The notes under the pieces: model-generated
The model's input: the letters and a program-made list of their open reading frames with translations, nothing else
What the model was told of the DNA's origin: nothing
The model's database searches: none
Part shown: positions 5,798 to 13,341 of the stretch, piece by piece
Position numbering within the stretch: the stretch's first letter is position 1
How the letters are laid out: every line of letters begins with the position of its first letter
NCBI GenBank assembly: GCA_002365855.1
Contig: DFAP01000125.1
Location: forward strand, 1 to 17,748
DNA length: 17,748 nucleotides
From: Pelotomaculum sp. UBA3103
GTDB lineage: Bacteria > Bacillota > Desulfotomaculia > Desulfotomaculales > Pelotomaculaceae
Reading direction: 5' to 3'
Program-made: the position numbers and the translations under genes

Positions 5798-8158
5798 TTA
5801 CTTTTTTTCGTTTTTCTCTTTATCTTTTAAGGCCCGCCATACCTTTTCATAGGTAATTGGAAGTTCTGTCATGCTGACTCCCATGGCGTCGTAAATAGCG
5901 TTGGCAACAGCACCCATGGTCGGGGTGGTGGCCCCTTCCCCAACTTCCTTCAGGCCGTAAGGCCCGTTGGGCTCCCAGCTATCCTCTACAGTCAGTGATA
6001 AAACTGGCGGCATATCCAGCGCTGTCGGCAAGCGGTATTCACTAAAGTTTCCGTTTAACAGTTTCCCTTTATTGTCAAATTTAACCTCTTCCCAGATGGT
6101 CTCACCGATGCCCATATAAAAGGCGCCGTGGACCTGGCCGTGGAACAGCTTCGGGTTAATTATTGTGCCGCTGTCGTGTACGTCCCAAGTATCGACACAT
6201 TCAATTTGACCGGTTTCCATGTCAACTTTCACTTCAGCAATCTGGGTCGCGCTGCTGTAGGCCGGAGACGTGCCTACAGCCGCACCTTTATGATTGCCGC
6301 CCAGTTTGCCGGGGTGGTACCAGCCGCGCCCGATCAGCACGCCCTTTGTCACAAAGTATTTGCGGGCAACTTCTTCAAAGGTTAAGGTTAGATTTGGTTC
6401 TTGTTTCACAAATACGATGCCTTCCTTGCAATCCAAATCGTCCGGTCTTAACTCGCGATTACCGATATAAGCCCAACCTTCCTTAATTCTCCCTGATTCT
6501 TTAAACATCTCAACTGCCTGCTCGAGAATTTTCTGCTTGACTTCTTCCCCTGCTCTCTTAACAGCCCAGCCGGCCATCAGAGTCTGCCTGCTGGCGTAAG
6601 CGCCAAAGTCAAGGGTAGACAGGTCGGTGTCGCCCGCATACATCTTACAATTTTCGTAGGGGATACCCATCGCCTCCGCAGCCATCTGCAGAAGCACAGT
6701 GTCGCTGCCCTGGCCGATATCTATCGCCTGCGAGTATACAAACGCCTGGGTCCCATCATCATAGATTTTAATCATACCTATGGAGTGCGGCAGGTCGGTC
6801 CGGTACTGGCAAAAACCAGCGCCTGTAACAAAGCCGCCGTTGCCGACACCGATGCCCCTGCCCACGCCAAGCTTGCCTCTCTTTTCTTTCCAGCCGGAAG
6901 CGTCCCGCGCCATTTCATTTGCTTTCCCCAAGTGGTACGACTTCACTTCGTATCCCGCCGTAGTTACGGTGTTGTTCTGACGGGCATTGACAAGACGCAT
7001 GTCGATCGGGTCAACTCCGATTGCTTCGCCAATAAGATCAAGGTGGTGTTCAAAGGCATACCGCGGCTGCGGCTGCCCGTGCCCTCTTTGAGCGCCGCAG
7101 GGCGGCAGGTTGGTTACGTACCGGTAGCAGTCAAACTGGTAATTTTCAATATTGTACAGCACGCCCAGCAGGGAACCGGCATAGTATGCTGAGGCTATAC
7201 CCAGACCTGTGTAAGCGCCGCCGTCCATGATAGCGGTGAATTTGTGGGCTAAAATTTTCCCGTTCTTGTCTACGCCGGTGGTAAGCTCCATACCTATGGC
7301 GTGACGGCCATGGCCATTTAAGAAGGTTTCTTCATGGTCATAAAACATTTTAACTGGCTGACCGAGCATTTTAGACAGGATTACTGCGGAAAAATCTAGT
7401 CCGGTGGGATCTAATTTTCCTCCGAAACCTGCGCCCACATGGGTCTTCAGCACGCGTAAGTTACCCATCTTCATGCCCAGCACCCGGGCTATATGATATT
7501 GCAGGTAGTGGACTGACTGGCAGGAGCTATATAGGGTTGCTTTATCTCCATCCCACATGCCGATCGAGCAGTGGTTTTCAATGAAAGCATGGTAGGTGCG
7601 CTGCCCCTGCAAGCGGTCGGTACGGACGTAGTACGCATCTTTTAAGGCTTCATCGCAATCACCGAACTTGTGGTGAATTTCGGTGTTGACGTTGCCCGGG
7701 TACTCTTCAAAGATTTGCGGCGCGCCTTCTTTTTTCGATTCCTCGACAGTAAGTACAGCCGGCAGCTCTTCATATTCTACTTTGATCAGCTTGAGTGCTT
7801 TATAAACGGTTTCTTCGTCAACCGCGCACACGGCTCCAATTTTATCGCCGACATATAAGACTTTATCAATAGCGAAAATATTTTCGTCAAAGCGTGCGGG
7901 ACTTAGCCCCCATTTCATTGAGGGAACGTCTTTGGCGGTAATAATGGCTTTTACGCCGTTTAGTTTTTCCGCTTCGGAAGTGTCAATATTTTTAATGCGC
8001 CCATGCGCTATTGTGCTGCGAATGAGCTTTCCATACAGCATGTTTGGGAATTTAAGATCGGCTGTGTATTGAGCGCGCCCGGTTGTTTTTAACTGCGCAT
8101 CGTTTCTGGTAACGCTTTTCCCCACATAAGAGTAATCTTGTTTCACTTTTACGCTCAT
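5798..8158 (-). CDS. Molybdenum hydroxylase large (Mo cofactor) subunit, xanthine dehydrogenase family
   Basis: This is the catalytic subunit of a three-subunit xanthine oxidase-family enzyme, which hydroxylates (or, in 4-hydroxybenzoyl-CoA reductase, dehydroxylates) an aromatic or heterocyclic compound at a Mo centre. About 786 residues. Family motifs in order: the N-terminal a/b hammerhead (TGRAQYTADL...LYGKLIRS), GAGFGGK (about 242-248), RGHGQPQ (about 358-364), DIGQGSDT (about 480-487), FGAYASRQT (about 518-526) and, near the end, GLKEVGEGAT with the catalytic glutamate at about 741. There are no in-frame stops. I prefer the ATG at 8158 (MSVKVK), with AGGA 9 bases upstream; an in-frame ATG at 8167 is too close to its ribosome binding site. 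The RGHG loop departs from the RGFG of xanthine dehydrogenases, so xanthine is not the obvious substrate, which I cannot name. Confidence 0.93.
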   Translation of the reverse strand: MSVKVKQDYSYVGKSVTRNDAQLKTTGRAQYTADLKFPNMLYGKLIRSTIAHGRIKNIDTSEAEKLNGVKAIITAKDVPSMKWGLSPARFDENIFAIDKVLYVGDKIGAVCAVDEETVYKALKLIKVEYEELPAVLTVEESKKEGAPQIFEEYPGNVNTEIHHKFGDCDEALKDAYYVRTDRLQGQRTYHAFIENHCSIGMWDGDKATLYSSCQSVHYLQYHIARVLGMKMGNLRVLKTHVGAGFGGKLDPTGLDFSAVILSKMLGQPVKMFYDHEETFLNGHGRHAIGMELTTGVDKNGKILAHKFTAIMDGGAYTGLGIASAYYAGSLLGVLYNIENYQFDCYRYVTNLPPCGAQRGHGQPQPRYAFEHHLDLIGEAIGVDPIDMRLVNARQNNTVTTAGYEVKSYHLGKANEMARDASGWKEKRGKLGVGRGIGVGNGGFVTGAGFCQYRTDLPHSIGMIKIYDDGTQAFVYSQAIDIGQGSDTVLLQMAAEAMGIPYENCKMYAGDTDLSTLDFGAYASRQTLMAGWAVKRAGEEVKQKILEQAVEMFKESGRIKEGWAYIGNRELRPDDLDCKEGIVFVKQEPNLTLTFEEVARKYFVTKGVLIGRGWYHPGKLGGNHKGAAVGTSPAYSSATQIAEVKVDMETGQIECVDTWDVHDSGTIINPKLFHGQVHGAFYMGIGETIWEEVKFDNKGKLLNGNFSEYRLPTALDMPPVLSLTVEDSWEPNGPYGLKEVGEGATTPTMGAVANAIYDAMGVSMTELPITYEKVWRALKDKEKNEKK

Positions 8159-8174
8159 CACCCTCATCCTTTCC

Positions 8175-8672
8175 TTATTTCTTTTCAGCCGCGTCTAAAA
8201 CGGCCTCGACAATATTGACGTAACCGGTACAACGGCACAGGTTGCCGGCTATGGCCTCACGCACCTCATGTTCGGTTGGATTGGGGTTTTCGTCAAGCAA
8301 TGCTCTGGAAGAAACGATCATGCCGGAAGTGCAAAAGCCGCATTGATAAGCCGCGTGTTCAATAAATTTTTCCTGGACAATGTCTAATTCTTCTCCATTC
8401 GAAACACCCTCGATGGTTGTGACTTCCCGTCCGTCAACTTCAACAGCCAGGACCAGGCAGGAGTTGACCGCCTTACCATCCAGCATTACGGTGCAGCAGC
8501 CGCAGTCACCCAGCTCACACCCCTTTTTAGTGCCTATAAGGCCAAGGTCCTCACGTAAAAAGTTGACCAGCAGGGTGTTGGCCTTAATAACCCTTGTATA
8601 TTCACTACCGTTAATTTTCACGCCAACCAAATAACGTTTAATTCCATCTTTATCAACAGTGAAGTTCGCCAT
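8175..8672 (-). CDS. Molybdenum hydroxylase [2Fe-2S] subunit
   Basis: The small electron-transfer subunit of the hydroxylase, 165 residues, normal for the family. The plant-type ferredoxin cluster uses [10 protein letters not shown] (C52, C57, C60) and C72. The second cluster in the helical domain uses QCGFC (C111, C114) and NLCRC (C146, C148). It passes electrons from the Mo centre to the FAD subunit. The start at 8672 (MANFTV) is set by AAAGGAGATGTGAAA directly upstream; the in-frame GTG two codons earlier is only 2 bases from AGGAG. Gaps to the neighbouring subunit genes are 16 and 23 bases, so the three are cotranscribed. Confidence 0.96.
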   Translation of the reverse strand: MANFTVDKDGIKRYLVGVKINGSEYTRVIKANTLLVNFLREDLGLIGTKKGCELGDCGCCTVMLDGKAVNSCLVLAVEVDGREVTTIEGVSNGEELDIVQEKFIEHAAYQCGFCTSGMIVSSRALLDENPNPTEHEVREAIAGNLCRCTGYVNIVEAVLDAAEKK

Positions 8673-8695
8673 TTTCACATCTCCTTTCTTGTTTT

Positions 8696-9565
8696 TTATA
8701 CATGTCCTTCGTCGATAGCTTTACGCAATGCCCGCTTGGTGAAGACACGCACCAGGTCAGTGCGGTATTCCGCCGATGCCCGTATATCGGAGATGGGCTT
8801 ACACTCGCCGGTGGCTATGAATCCTGCTTCGGCCAATAGTTCATCACTGACTTCTTTCCCTTTCAGGAAGTCTTCAGTTTTCTTTGCCCTCACAGGTGTG
8901 GCGGCAACTGCCCCCAGGGCTACACGCGCATCCTTGATCACATTATTTTCGACTTGAACGGCGACAGCGACGCCGACAACGGCCAATGCGCCCGACTTAC
9001 GCAGTCCGAATTTAATGTAGTTGCTGCCGGTCATTTTCTGGTCGGGGATAACCACTTCGGTGATGAGCTCGTCCTGGGTCATGACGGTCTTGCCGGGGCC
9101 CGTAAACAGGTCCTCCAAAGCTAGAGTACGTTCTCCGTTTACACCCGTAAGTTTAACGGTTGCGTTAAAGGCAATAAAAATCGGCGGCAAATCGGCGGAA
9201 GGCACAGCGTTACAAATATTTCCGCCAACTGTGCCGGCATTGCGCACCTGGTTGTGCGCCATTTGCTGAGCCGCGTTCGACACGGATGAATATTTTTCAT
9301 TTAAAACTTCCGACTTAACCAATTCGTTATGGGTAACTCTGGCCCCGATAACGACACCCCTACCGGGTACGTATTCAATTTTTTTCAATTGGTCAAGGTT
9401 CTTGATGGAGACAAGGACTTCCGGCGCTAACAACTCTTTTTTCATTTTGTTGACGAGATCTGTCCCACCAGCGATCACTTTAGCACTGGCGCCAAACTGT
9501 GACAACAGCTGGCAAGCCTCAGCAATACTATCCGGCGTGTAATACTCAAAATCTGGTAGATACAC
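8696..9565 (-). CDS. Molybdenum hydroxylase FAD-binding subunit
   Basis: The medium subunit, 289 residues, carries the two FAD-binding motifs of the CO-dehydrogenase flavoprotein fold: AGGTDLV at about 32-38 and QVRNAGTVGGNICNA at about 106-120. It accepts electrons from the [2Fe-2S] subunit and passes them to NAD(P) or ferredoxin. The frame is open up to 9709, but I start at the GTG at 9565 (encoding MYLPDFEYYTPDS), because AGAGGAGGAGAAAAC lies directly before it and homologues begin at this point. It lacks the roughly 40-residue [4Fe-4S] insert that marks the beta subunit of 4-hydroxybenzoyl-CoA reductase, which argues against that enzyme. It is the first gene of the operon, about 240 bases after element copy 2. 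Confidence 0.95.
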   Translation of the reverse strand: MYLPDFEYYTPDSIAEACQLLSQFGASAKVIAGGTDLVNKMKKELLAPEVLVSIKNLDQLKKIEYVPGRGVVIGARVTHNELVKSEVLNEKYSSVSNAAQQMAHNQVRNAGTVGGNICNAVPSADLPPIFIAFNATVKLTGVNGERTLALEDLFTGPGKTVMTQDELITEVVIPDQKMTGSNYIKFGLRKSGALAVVGVAVAVQVENNVIKDARVALGAVAATPVRAKKTEDFLKGKEVSDELLAEAGFIATGECKPISDIRASAEYRTDLVRVFTKRALRKAIDEGHV

Positions 9566-9676
9566 GTTTTCTCCTCCTCTTTTTAAATAATTGTCTACTT
9601 GCATAACAAACTTCACCACTATTTGCCTTTCTGCATCACCCTCCTCGCTAAATTGCAACATCCTGATTATTTGTTG

Positions 9677-9690
9677 GTAAATGCATTTAC
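9677..9690. promoter_or_regulatory. 14-base perfect palindrome upstream of the hydroxylase operon
   Basis: GTAAATGCATTTAC is a perfect palindrome 112 bases before the FAD-subunit start, between the CoA-transferase remnant and the operon. It could be an operator half-site pair, but no second copy was seen in the window, so the function is unknown. Confidence 0.3.
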
Positions 9691-9720
9691 TACGATGACC
9701 AATCACCAAATGTTCAAAGT

Positions 9721-9788
9721 TAAATCCTGGGTCTGGAATTCATATGGGCAAGAACGTCTTTTTCAACATCAAGCCCGGCGCAATTCCA
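9721..9788 (-). pseudogene. 3' remnant of a CoA-transferase gene
   Basis: Read on the minus strand this gives GIAPG, then after a one-base deletion DVEKDVLAHMNSRPRI and a stop. The intact CoA transferase at 13342-14907 has EIAPGMDVEKDVIAHMGFRPEI near its C-terminus. The nucleotide match is also clear (plus-strand catatgggcaagaacgtctt against catatgggcaatgacgtctt at 13444-13463). Only about 22 codons survive. Its upstream edge abuts the homology boundary of element copy 2 (about 9783). This suggests that a second element-plus-CoA-transferase unit once stood here and lost almost all of its gene by deletion. Confidence 0.85.
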
Positions 9789-9879
9789 CATCCTTATTTG
9801 ATTTTTATCTTATCACCAGCAATTGAATTAAGAGAAATATACGTTTACGATTGAATTAATTGGTTCTGCCTATTAATAT
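9783..9879 (-). promoter_or_regulatory. Shared regulatory element, copy 2 (upstream of the Mo hydroxylase operon)
   Basis: Nearly identical to copy 3: about 90 of 96 bases match with no gaps. ATTAAT boxes lie at 9855-9860 and 9872-9877, exactly 17 bases apart, around AGGCAGAACCA on the minus strand; TCGTAAACGTATATTTC follows. Two boxes on the same DNA face, in T-N11-A-like geometry, fit a LysR-type operator, and a lysR gene is encoded divergently 630 bases away. The link to that regulator is inference. Confidence 0.75.
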
Positions 9880-9906
9880 TTCAGTAATAATTAAATTTTC
9901 TAATAC

Positions 9907-9923
9907 AATGCCTACCAGGCATT
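9907..9923. repeat. Short inverted repeat next to element copy 2
   Basis: AATGCCT and AGGCATT form a perfect 7-base inverted repeat with a 3-base spacer, about 30 bases on the promoter-distal side of element copy 2. Copy 1 has a larger palindrome in a similar position, so it may be part of the same control region. Confidence 0.4.
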
Positions 9924-10196
9924 CTCTCTTTGAACTAAATAAAGGGAGTTTAATAAAAAAGGCACTGATTTAAGCCCATTTCCAATATAAAACTGATAGA
10001 GCTTAAACAACGCCAGTAACCGGTTTTGCTGTTTATTTTTTAAGTTAATTGTATTATCCAGCTAAAGAGACATCTCTAAAATCAGCCTGCTTTTACTGGT
10101 ATTTTTTGGGTATAAAAATAAGATTTCGTTCTTAGACTTGAGAAATATAAAGTGGAGATATTGCTAATTATTAGAGATTTAAGTTATATGCAGCCT

Positions 10197-10240
10197 TATT
10201 AATAGGCAAAACTTATTAATCCTATTGAAAACAAGTATTT
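10197..10240 (+). promoter_or_regulatory. Shared regulatory element, partial fourth copy in opposite orientation (upstream of lysR)
   Basis: On the plus strand this reads TATTAATAGGCA, then ATTAAT boxes at 10198-10203 and 10215-10220, again exactly 17 bases apart, then AAAAC and TATTT in register with the other copies. It matches the core of copy 3 (minus strand) at 34 of 44 positions without gaps. It points toward lysR, whose start is about 270 bases away, which would fit autoregulation. AT-richness inflates the match, but the shared 12-mer and the spacing are hard to get by chance. Confidence 0.6.
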
Positions 10241-10388
10241 AAATTTTGTTCTTATAATTAGTAAAATTAATATAAAAAACAATAAAATTGTAAAAGGCTA
10301 GTCCACACTTAAAGTATTCATCCATCAATTCATTTTTAATATTGTGATTTATCTTATAACATACTACAAAAACCACTAATAATAACCA

Positions 10389-10418
10389 TTTACTAATAAA
10401 TATCTTTAACGATATAAT
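10389..10418 (+). promoter_or_regulatory. Candidate sigma-A promoter of lysR
   Basis: TTTACT (10389-10394) and a perfect TATAAT (10413-10418) are separated by 18 bases, 92 bases before the lysR ATG. The region is AT-rich, so chance matches are possible. Confidence 0.5.
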
Positions 10419-10510
10419 ATAAAAGAATACAGTACATTATAGTTTTAAACGGCAAGGTTACCTTTCAATGTCTGTTATATAAGTAGATTCCAGACTTAGG
10501 AGGGGTTATT

Positions 10511-11496
10511 ATGGAAATGCATCAACTGGAGTATGTATTAGCTGTAGCAAAGCATCACAATTTTACACGCGCCGCAGAAGAAATTAAGATATCTCAGTCC
10601 TCGCTATCCCAGCAGATCCATAAACTTGAAGTTGAATTGGGTATCAATTTATTTGTGAGAACAACCCGGTCAGTACAGCTTACCCCGGCGGGAGCAGAGT
10701 TTGTCACCCACGCCAAACGGATAATGTCAGAGGTAAATGAAGCACGCCGGTGCATCCAAGATCACGTATCTATTATCAAAGGGCAACTTACAATAGGAGC
10801 TTTAGCGGTAATTGGGCATTACAACATCCCAAACTTGCTGTCATCTTTCCAGGATAATTTTCCTGGGATCAGGATAAATATCATTGAAAAACAGTGTGAA
10901 GATTCCTTATCCATGCTGCAGGCCTCAAAATTGACGCTGCTTTTGTTCAGATTAACAAGCCGAATCCCCTGTTTCAATTTCATACCATTGCAACCGATAA
11001 AATGGTTGCTGTGACCAGCCACAATCATCCTTTGGCTAAAAGGGTGTCGGTAGACCTGAAAGAATTAAAAAATGAAAAGTTTATTTTGACGCCACCCGCT
11101 TCCGGACACTATCAAGACTTCTATAATGCCTGCGTGACTGAAGGCTTTGTACCCAATGTATTACTGAAGTGCGCGATAGTTAAAACAATGCTGAGTTTTG
11201 CCCGTGAGGAACTTGGCATTACAGTGCTTTCATCCAAAGTGGCTGCTGCGGAGAAGTATCCCGACATGAAGATTATAAAGATCACACCTACAATACACAG
11301 AAAAATTTCCCTGGCCGTAAGAAGCACCGATATACCCCCAACACTTAAAGTGTTTTTAAAGTTCGCCTCACAATGGTTTAAAACACAGGACTCCTATGAG
11401 GACATTAGAGACACAGCAGTTAACTCAAGTGTCACCTCTCGCAACATCAAACTCGTATACAGCAGAGATAATATGAGGCTGAGGCCGGCCCGTTAA
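10511..11496 (+). pseudogene. LysR-family transcriptional regulator, interrupted by one frameshift
   Basis: The only plus-strand gene. The first 140 codons give a normal LysR N-terminus: MEMHQLEYVLAVAKHHNFTR, the winged helix-turn-helix AAEEIKISQSSLSQQIHKLE, and SVQLTPAGAEF. At about 10926-10931 (CAAAATTG) one base appears to be missing. The next frame then continues the effector domain without a gap (IDAAFVQINKPNPLFQF, MVAVTSHNHPLAKRVSV, LGITVLSSKVAA) to 11496. Joined, it would be about 328 residues, normal for the family. The ATG has GGAGGGG upstream. The break lies beside a run of four A, so a sequencing error is as likely as real inactivation. As the only regulator in the window, divergent to the hydroxylase operon, it is the best candidate for binding the repeated element. 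Confidence 0.85.
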
Positions 11497-11540
11497 AGAA
11501 GACAAAAATTAGCTGCGAAAATTCACTGATCAGTCACAAC

Positions 11541-11586
11541 TAAACAATAAAGCAAGGCCACTTATTCGGCCTTGCTTTATTGTTTA
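11541..11586. terminator. Bidirectional intrinsic terminator between lysR and the permease gene
   Basis: A perfect 19-base inverted repeat (11541-11559 with 11568-11586) has an 8-base loop. The GC-rich part of the stem is GCAAGGCC, and the A/T-rich flanks give a U-rich tail on either strand. It lies 44 bases after the lysR stop and about 120 bases after the permease stop on the other strand, so it can end both transcripts. Confidence 0.85.
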
Positions 11587-11707
11587 ATTCTCCGCCACTG
11601 TCTTACCTTATACTCACTGGGAGGTTTCGCTGCTTCTTCACGCCTACATCTTAAAAATTAAGGAGCGACTAATAAAGTCGCCCCACTTTGAAGCTAAATT
11701 CCGTTGT

Positions 11708-13138
11708 TTAACCGAACATGCCAATAGAAATCCAGTATGGAACCGCAATAGCCAGGGTAATCAGACAGGCTAACCCGTATACTATGCCGTACTTGCTCAT
11801 CTGCCACGATGTCCAGGACCTTTCTTTGGCTATAGATTCCGCCACCATGGCAAACATATTCGTGTAATTCAGGAAGAAGCAGTTTGCTCCCATAATGAAG
11901 AGGGCTACCCAAACGACAGGATTAATATCGAAGCTTTTCGATATTTCAGGAAGAATCGGTATAAGAATAGCCATAGTGGGAATAAACACCGCCACGTCAA
12001 AGAACCTCAACACAAAGAATAGTAATATCAAGGAATAACAAAACAGCCAGGGACTCGTGGTTAAAGGCGCGATTACCGGAACCAATACACCAACTAACCA
12101 TTGAGACACGCCGGTAACACCAAAAACACCGCCAATGCTCATGGCCACACCGATAAACATAATTAAATCCCAGCTGATACCAGTACCGATTTCCGAACCT
12201 TTAATGACACCGGTAATTGTTAAAAGAAACAGTCCCGCTAGAACTGTTGCACCATCTGGAATTCCGTGAATGCGGTTGGTGAAGAACATAACAAAACAAC
12301 CTACAAGGATTATAGCGCTGATAATTTCATCCCTGTTGAAAGAACCGAGTTTTTTGTACTCTTCCTTAAAATATTCTTTTTCTAATGCTATCGGCTGATT
12401 CGGCTTTAAAGCAAAATACCCGCCTACAATAAGCAATACGGTCAATACTAAAGCAGGCATAAACATAACTTGAAAATACGAACCAAAGTTTAATAAGCCC
12501 TTCAAATCCGGAACCGCATCATACATGCCCATGATGATCGGTCCGTGCAGAGAACCGGTAAGCCAGCCTGTTCCGGGTATAACCGCCATAGCCCAGGCCG
12601 ATAATAGAAGCAAAGCGCTTCCACTGGACTTTAATTCCAGTTTGCAGGCTTGAATAACGCTGACAGCGATAGGTACAATGATCACGCAGCGTACAGTAAT
12701 TGAAGGTGTAAGAGCCGATAAGGCCAGCCCGATGATAACAAACGCTAATATAAGCATCGGGTAGGACGGTTTGAACAATTGGATTACCAGGTAACCAATC
12801 CGTTTGCCCAGTCCTGTTTTAATTAGTACAAACCCGAAGAATAGAGCCGGGATCAACGTCCACAGGGCACCGCTGGTAAATCCGGAAAAAACGCTTGTCG
12901 AGGGAACTTTTAAAGCTAGCGTAAACAGTAAAAAGAAACACCCTGAAATTCCGTTGGGCATATTCATGGGTTTAAATATCCACATGCCGATAGTAATGAT
13001 TAAGGCCAGTAGAACCAAGTGCGCTTGCGCTGTTAAGTCCGGTACCCAGGGTTTGGCAAGACCCACATAAAGGGCGATAATGAGCATAACTATGAAACAT
13101 AAATCAGTTACTTTGAATTTCGTCCCTGATGCTGTCAT
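11708..13138 (-). CDS. SLC13/DASS-type anion permease
   Basis: A 476-residue integral membrane protein with about 11-13 hydrophobic segments spread over its full length and no signal peptide. The layout resembles the divalent anion:sodium symporter (DASS/SLC13, CitT-like) family: two halves, each with a hairpin-like loop (SALTPSITVRCVIIVPIAV around 140-160; FDVAVFIPTMAILIPILP in the second half). The usual SNT motif is not exact (TPS here), so the substrate is uncertain; di- or tricarboxylates or another organic anion are possible. The ATG is preceded by GGGGAGG. The gene follows the CoA transferase by 203 bases in the same direction, suggesting import of the acid that is then activated. Confidence 0.82.
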   Translation of the reverse strand: MTASGTKFKVTDLCFIVMLIIALYVGLAKPWVPDLTAQAHLVLLALIITIGMWIFKPMNMPNGISGCFFLLFTLALKVPSTSVFSGFTSGALWTLIPALFFGFVLIKTGLGKRIGYLVIQLFKPSYPMLILAFVIIGLALSALTPSITVRCVIIVPIAVSVIQACKLELKSSGSALLLLSAWAMAVIPGTGWLTGSLHGPIIMGMYDAVPDLKGLLNFGSYFQVMFMPALVLTVLLIVGGYFALKPNQPIALEKEYFKEEYKKLGSFNRDEIISAIILVGCFVMFFTNRIHGIPDGATVLAGLFLLTITGVIKGSEIGTGISWDLIMFIGVAMSIGGVFGVTGVSQWLVGVLVPVIAPLTTSPWLFCYSLILLFFVLRFFDVAVFIPTMAILIPILPEISKSFDINPVVWVALFIMGANCFFLNYTNMFAMVAESIAKERSWTSWQMSKYGIVYGLACLITLAIAVPYWISIGMFG

Positions 13139-13251
13139 TAAGTTTTTTCCTCCCCTCAGATTTTGAAAATCCAGCTGACTTCAGAACCTCTTTTGGAGTC
13201 TAGGTGACTCTGTCCACTGCCGTATACTCTTTTTGCAACCACCTCACCCAC

Positions 13252-13308
13252 CGCCGGCATACATCCTGGGGCGCTTGCGCGCCCCATTCTTTACTTCTCA
13301 CGCCGGCT
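13252..13308 (-). other. Nested GC-rich hairpin between the CoA-transferase and permease genes
   Basis: The inner stem pairs TGGGGCGC (13267-13274) with GCGCCCCA (13279-13286) around TTGC. An outer stem can pair GCCGGC (13253-13258) with GCCGGC (13302-13307). No U-tract follows in the transcribed direction. It probably stabilises or tunes the mRNA between the two cistrons rather than terminating it. Confidence 0.55.
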
Positions 13309-13341
13309 GCTTGGAATATACTGCTCGCAAACGGTTAAATT

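Larger units (their letters stand above)
9566..10510. other. Long divergent intergenic region between the hydroxylase operon and lysR
   Basis: This 945-base region has no intact gene. It holds, in order: a 14-base perfect palindrome, a CoA-transferase gene remnant, element copy 2, a small hairpin, a very AT-rich stretch (about 9950-10430), element copy 4 in the opposite orientation, and a sigma-A-like promoter for lysR. Between about 9930 and 10190 I see nothing I can name. Its length and two divergent element copies suggest a regulatory hub. Confidence 0.6.

Noticed and set aside
5798..9565. Identification of the hydroxylase as 4-hydroxybenzoyl-CoA reductase or xanthine dehydrogenase
   Set aside because: The FAD subunit lacks the [4Fe-4S] insert of the former and the Mo-subunit loop is RGHG, not the RGFG of the latter. 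The motifs support only the superfamily.
9566..9709. Longer FAD subunit starting at 9709
   Set aside because: The extra 48 residues do not fit the family's N-terminus. A perfect AGGAGG site precedes the GTG at 9565.
9566..9800. Sigma-54 promoter for the hydroxylase operon
   Set aside because: I looked for GG-N10-GC (TGGCA-N7-TTGCA-like) sites in the leader and found none that fit.
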